From the NCBI RefSeq assembly GCF_001299475.1, contig NZ_CYUJ01000003.1:872409-936408 (forward strand): DNA of 64,000 nt, given 5' to 3'. This document shows, piece by piece, positions 61,064-64,000 of the stretch. The position numbers were made by a program, and so were the translations under genes. The stretch comes from Neofamilia massiliensis. Lineage in GTDB: Bacteria > Bacillota > Clostridia > Tissierellales > Peptoniphilaceae. Numbering within the stretch: position 1 is the stretch's first letter; the number at the start of each line of letters is the position of its first letter. Below the pieces are notes generated by a model, which was not told the origin of the DNA, did no database searches, and was given only the letters and a program-made list of their open reading frames with translations.

Positions 61064-61624
61064 ATGAAACTTATTGTAGGAATGACGGGTGGTAGTGGTT
61101 CAATATTTACCGTATCTTTATTAGCTGCTTTAAAAAAGAAAAACATTGAAACTCATTTTGTTGCTAGTAAAATGGGAGAAATTGTTCTAAAGCAAGAACT
61201 TGATATGGACTTAAATGAAATATCAAGATTAGCAGATTATGTATATGATGCAAACAATTTTTGCGCACCTATTGCAAGTGGTTCCTTTAAGACTAATGGT
61301 ATGGTTGTGGTCCCTTGTTCAATGCGCACTGTTGCAGCAATTAGTAATGGTCTATCTGATAACTTGATAACAAGAGCTGCAGATGTAGTATTAAAAGAAA
61401 AGAAAAAGTTAACTTTAGTCGTTAGAGAGACTCCTTTTAATTCAATTCATTTAAAAAATATGCTGGACTTATCCCAAATGGGCGTAACAATATTTCCACC
61501 AATACCAAGTTATTATAATAGGCCTAATAATCTTGAAGAAGCAATAGTAAATACTACGGGGAGAATATTAGATGTCATAGGGGTTAACAATGAACTTACA
61601 GAAGTATGGGGCCAGAAGCTATAA
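61064..61624 (+). CDS. ubiX: UbiX-family flavin prenyltransferase
   Basis: 186 residues, normal length. GMTGGSGS at 6-13 binds FMN phosphate, VVPCSMRTVAAISNGLSDNLITRAADV (key part SMRTVAAISNG) and VRETPFNSIHLKNM form the prenyl-phosphate pocket. UbiX attaches a dimethylallyl unit to FMN, producing prenylated FMN, the cofactor of UbiD. Directly upstream of a UbiD gene (12-base gap) with strong SD (AAAGGAGG). First gene after the sigma-54 promoter; the flavin can thus be made on demand. Confidence 0.95.
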   Translation: MKLIVGMTGGSGSIFTVSLLAALKKKNIETHFVASKMGEIVLKQELDMDLNEISRLADYVYDANNFCAPIASGSFKTNGMVVVPCSMRTVAAISNGLSDNLITRAADVVLKEKKKLTLVVRETPFNSIHLKNMLDLSQMGVTIFPPIPSYYNRPNNLEEAIVNTTGRILDVIGVNNELTEVWGQKL

Positions 61625-61636
61625 AGGAGGTATTAT

Positions 61637-62959
61637 ATGGAAACTCAAATGCTTAGGTGTTTATTAAAAAACCTTGAGTCAGAAGGGCATCTAAGAACAG
61701 TCTTTGAGAAAGTGGATAAGGATTTTCAATTAGGAGCTATTTTAAAAGAGAACAATAATAAAGTGCCGACAATTTTCAAAAACGTCAATCACAGAAATGC
61801 TGTGGTAGGTGGATTGTTTGGAAATAGAGAATTATTTTTCTCTCTACTTAAATTTGAACATTGTGAACGTATTAAGCAGATATCAAAAGCGATAATAAAC
61901 CCGAAACCTTATCAGGTATTAGAAAATGGTCCAATATATGAAAATATTATAACTAATAAAATTTATTTGGATGATATAATTCCATTCACTAAATTTCACG
62001 AAAAAGATTCAGGACCATTTATTACAGCAGGAATTTTAGTTATAAAGGAGCCTGAATCAGGAAAATATTTAACCTCAATAAGAAGGCTTCAATATAATGG
62101 AGGAAACTGTCTCAGTTTGTTGGTAGCCTCTCCTAGGTTTAATAGGATACTAGAGAAATGTAACAATAATGGGCAAGACCTAGAAGTTGCAATATTCTTA
62201 GGATATGATGCTGAAGCTATTTTAGCTAGTCAGATTAATTCTAATGTATACGACGTAGATAAATATACTTTGGATTCAGCACTTAGAGGAGAACCATTAA
62301 AACTAGTAAGATGTAAAACGAAAGACTTGTTAGTGCCAGCTTATAGTGAAATTGTTTTAGAAGGAAGAGTACCGGCTGGTAAATTTGAATATGAGGGCCC
62401 TTTTGGGGAACTTATGGGATACTATGGCGAAAGGGCATTACATCCTATAATAGAAATAGATGCAGTAATGCATAGAAACAACCCGATATATCAAGTCGCT
62501 TTTCCTTGCAGAGAGGAACACTTGACCAATGGTTTAACTAGAGAAGTTGAGCTATTCTCGAATCTTGAAAGAATTGTAAACGTGAAGGATGTGTATATTA
62601 CTGAAGGGGGCGGATATAGATTTAATGCAGTTGTCAGTATTGAAAATGGTGAACATGGAGAAGGAAAAACAGCTATACTTGGAACTTTTGGAACATTCAG
62701 TGACATAAAAAATGTAGTTATTGTAGATGAAGATGTTAATATTTTCTCCAGTTCTGATGTTGAATGGGCAATAACAACAAGGAGTCAAGCTGGGAAGGAT
62801 TTTGTAATTATAGAAAATGCAAAAGGATCTACCCTTGATCCATCTCATGTGTACTATAAAAAGTCTGATAAATTGGGAATAGATGCAACTATTCCAGATA
62901 AGAAAACAGAACTATTTAATCGTGCGATTATAGATAAGAAATATGGAGGAATTGAATGA
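61637..62959 (+). CDS. UbiD-family prenylated-FMN-dependent (de)carboxylase
   Basis: 440 residues. The catalytic Glu pair E253/E258 lies in YEGPFGEL (EGPFGE is the Fdc1 E277/E282 motif), R149 or R150 in SIRRLQYNGG acts as the matching Arg, and Mn/K ligands are expected near N157. FPCREEHLTNG and LERIVNVKDVYIT follow. The enzyme removes or adds CO2 on unsaturated or aromatic acids; the substrate cannot be named. It overlaps the first shell-protein gene by 4 bases, so it is made with the compartment and may be enclosed in it. No clear encapsulation peptide is visible at its ends. Confidence 0.93.
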   Translation: METQMLRCLLKNLESEGHLRTVFEKVDKDFQLGAILKENNNKVPTIFKNVNHRNAVVGGLFGNRELFFSLLKFEHCERIKQISKAIINPKPYQVLENGPIYENIITNKIYLDDIIPFTKFHEKDSGPFITAGILVIKEPESGKYLTSIRRLQYNGGNCLSLLVASPRFNRILEKCNNNGQDLEVAIFLGYDAEAILASQINSNVYDVDKYTLDSALRGEPLKLVRCKTKDLLVPAYSEIVLEGRVPAGKFEYEGPFGELMGYYGERALHPIIEIDAVMHRNNPIYQVAFPCREEHLTNGLTREVELFSNLERIVNVKDVYITEGGGYRFNAVVSIENGEHGEGKTAILGTFGTFSDIKNVVIVDEDVNIFSSSDVEWAITTRSQAGKDFVIIENAKGSTLDPSHVYYKKSDKLGIDATIPDKKTELFNRAIIDKKYGGIE

Positions 62960-63222
62960 TAAATGAAGCTTTAGGAGTTGTAGAAACCAGATCACTAGTT
63001 TCAGCAGTAAAAGCCGCAGATACTATGTTAAAAACAGCAAACGTTAGCTTAATGGCAGTAGATTTTATTGGATCGGGTGTGGTGGCAATAAGCGTAGAGG
63101 GAGATGTAGCGGCAGTAAAAGCTGCTGTATTAGCAGGGAGTGAAGATGCCAAATTAATTGGTGAGGTTATATCTGCCAATGTTATTCCTAGACCACATTC
63201 AGAAGTGAACAAATTATATTAG
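62956..63222 (+). CDS. BMC-H shell protein 1
   Basis: 88 residues, a single BMC domain: EALGVVETRSLVSAVKAAD, pore loop DFIGSGVVAISVEGD and the closing ANVIPRPHSEVNKL are the standard hexamer pattern. Such hexamers tile the flat shell facets of microcompartments; the pore here reads IGSG. ATG overlaps the UbiD stop, showing the two are one translational unit. Confidence 0.95.
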   Translation: MINEALGVVETRSLVSAVKAADTMLKTANVSLMAVDFIGSGVVAISVEGDVAAVKAAVLAGSEDAKLIGEVISANVIPRPHSEVNKLY

Positions 63223-63233
63223 GAGGTGAATTC

Positions 63234-63446
63234 ATGCCCAGCGAATTAGCGATAAACGTCTTAAAAAGAATATTTGGAGAGGATGATATGAGCTATGAGT
63301 TTGAAAACTATGATAAATTAAACTTAACAGAAAATAAAGCGTGTAAAGAGATAAATTCTATCAATAGTGATGTATATAATTCTTCAGAATCAATAAGAAA
63401 TAAAAGGTTGTCTTTAGAAGACCTTAGTAAAACTATAAGGAGGTAA
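63234..63446 (+). CDS. 70-residue protein of unknown function inside the BMC operon
   Basis: Strong SD (AGGAGG) and tight spacing to shell genes on both sides (11 bases before, 1 after) say it is real. The start SELAINVLKRIFGEDD would form a short amphipathic helix of the kind used as encapsulation peptides, then a polar, Asn/Ser-rich, probably disordered tail with a basic end. It could be a scaffold or cargo-linker. No homologue recognised. Confidence 0.7.
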   Translation: MPSELAINVLKRIFGEDDMSYEFENYDKLNLTENKACKEINSINSDVYNSSESIRNKRLSLEDLSKTIRR

Positions 63447-63447
63447 A

Positions 63448-63810
63448 ATGAAACAAGCTTTGGGAGTATTAGAGGTGGTCGGGAAAGCAGCTGCAGTAGG
63501 TGCAGTAGATGCTGCTTGTAAAACTGCGGATGTTTATTTACTTGGGATTGAAAACATCATAGGAAGTGGAGGTGTAGTAGGGGTAAATATTCAAATTGCA
63601 GGTGAGGTTGCTGCAGTACAAGCAGCAGTAGACGCTGCTAGAGACTCAGTTAACAGGTTTGGTACTGTACTTTATAGCGCGGTTATTCCGAGGCCAAATG
63701 ACGAGATTGATAAACTATTAACAAAATTTCAAGAAAATCTAAAACCAACTAGTTTAGAAAATTCAGAAGAACAAAAAGAAAATATAAAAGAGATTGAAAC
63801 AACAAAATAA
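63448..63810 (+). CDS. BMC-H shell protein 2 with C-terminal extension
   Basis: 120 residues: residues 1-88 are a BMC domain ([21 protein letters not shown], pore [26 protein letters not shown]). The remaining 30 or so are charged and Glu/Lys-rich, likely helical. Such tails may face the lumen and bind cargo, or modify pores. Differs enough from shell protein 1 to occupy other positions in the shell. SD AAGGAGG. Confidence 0.93.
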   Translation: MKQALGVLEVVGKAAAVGAVDAACKTADVYLLGIENIIGSGGVVGVNIQIAGEVAAVQAAVDAARDSVNRFGTVLYSAVIPRPNDEIDKLLTKFQENLKPTSLENSEEQKENIKEIETTK

Positions 63811-63841
63811 TAAAAAACAATTAATTTGCAGGAGGATTATT

Positions 63842-64000
63842 ATGGGACAAGCATTAGGATTAGTAGAAACAAAGGGGTTAGTAGGAGCTATTGAAGCTGC
63901 TGATGCTATGGTAAAAGCAGCAAGTGTAAATTTAGTAGGTTATGAAAAAATAGGATATGGTTTAGTTACTGTAATGGTAAGAGGAGATGTTGGGGCAGTC
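63842..64000 (+). CDS. BMC-H shell protein 3 (3'-truncated by window end)
   Basis: 53 residues visible: [26 protein letters not shown], then a pore loop [15 protein letters not shown], closest of the three to a canonical hexamer. Pore residues GYG differ from IGSG in the other two. SD AGGAGG. The gene and the operon continue beyond the window. Confidence 0.93.
   Translation, partial: MGQALGLVETKGLVGAIEAADAMVKAASVNLVGYEKIGYGLVTVMVRGDVGAV

Noticed and set aside
62491-63212. Minus-strand frames over ubiD and the first shell gene
   Set aside because: Shadows; no SD and no domain.

Overview
The window is chromosomal DNA from a low-GC Gram-positive anaerobe. Gene content (F-type ATPase, water-forming NADH oxidase, peptidases M20, nickel-pincer cofactor genes, acyl-CoA dehydratase activase-like genes, sortless lipoproteins, no outer-membrane genes) and codon style suggest an anaerobic coccus of the Tissierellia/Peptoniphilaceae kind (Anaerococcus, Peptoniphilus, Finegoldia or a relative). 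That placement is inference. No rRNA, tRNA or CRISPR array was recognised.

Layout. 0-2.6 kb: 3' end of gyrA, then an STAS protein / anti-sigma-like protein / SigB-SigF-type sigma factor module. 2.6-9.9 kb: folA, small membrane proteins, nox, an SDR, pepD and a rhodanese lipoprotein. 9.9-13.3 kb: an ECF sigma/DUF4367 anti-sigma pair followed by AT-rich small secreted or membrane proteins. 13.1-14.1 kb: REP-like palindromes and a complete IS200-type element. 14.1-20 kb: two GtrA proteins, pepT, an S24-like repressor with altered catalytic residues, and a three-gene envelope-glycolipid operon whose last gene seems to start with AUA. 20-25 kb: larE-larB-larC (no larA in view), an Mrp ATPase, three more REP-like palindromes, free-methionine sulfoxide reductase and two tiny membrane proteins. 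25-34.5 kb: PTS IIC, D,D-carboxypeptidase, three acyl-CoA dehydratase activase-type genes, cca, glmM and degV. 34.5-42.6 kb: MBL hydrolase, HtrA protease, a second ECF/anti-sigma pair paralogous to the first, alr, an S41 protease and an FMN-binding protein. 42.6-48.9 kb: the atp operon, in which no separate atpH exists and a delta-like C-terminal domain is fused to the front of alpha. 49-52.8 kb: SDR, then XRE / ImmA-IrrE / Y-family polymerase / YolD-like module. 52.9-56.1 kb: ABC-2 exporter. 56.2-57.3 kb: a truncated lipoprotein and an ORF-less group II intron.

The most exciting region is 57.4-64.0 kb, which runs off the right edge. It has more AT-rich codon use than its left neighbours and looks acquired. 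A two-component system (a sensor kinase whose solute-binding domain has no signal peptide or membrane segment, plus an NtrC-type regulator with GAFTGA) diverges from an operon that begins with a textbook sigma-54 promoter. That operon encodes UbiX (flavin prenyltransferase), a UbiD-family decarboxylase, a BMC-H shell protein, a 70-residue unknown protein, a second BMC-H with a C-terminal tail, and a third BMC-H cut by the window end. The simplest reading is a bacterial microcompartment built around a prenylated-FMN (de)carboxylase, switched on by sigma-54 in response to a small molecule sensed in the cytoplasm. The usual BMC core enzymes (aldehyde dehydrogenase, phosphotransacylase, signature lyase) are not in view, so the substrate is unknown.
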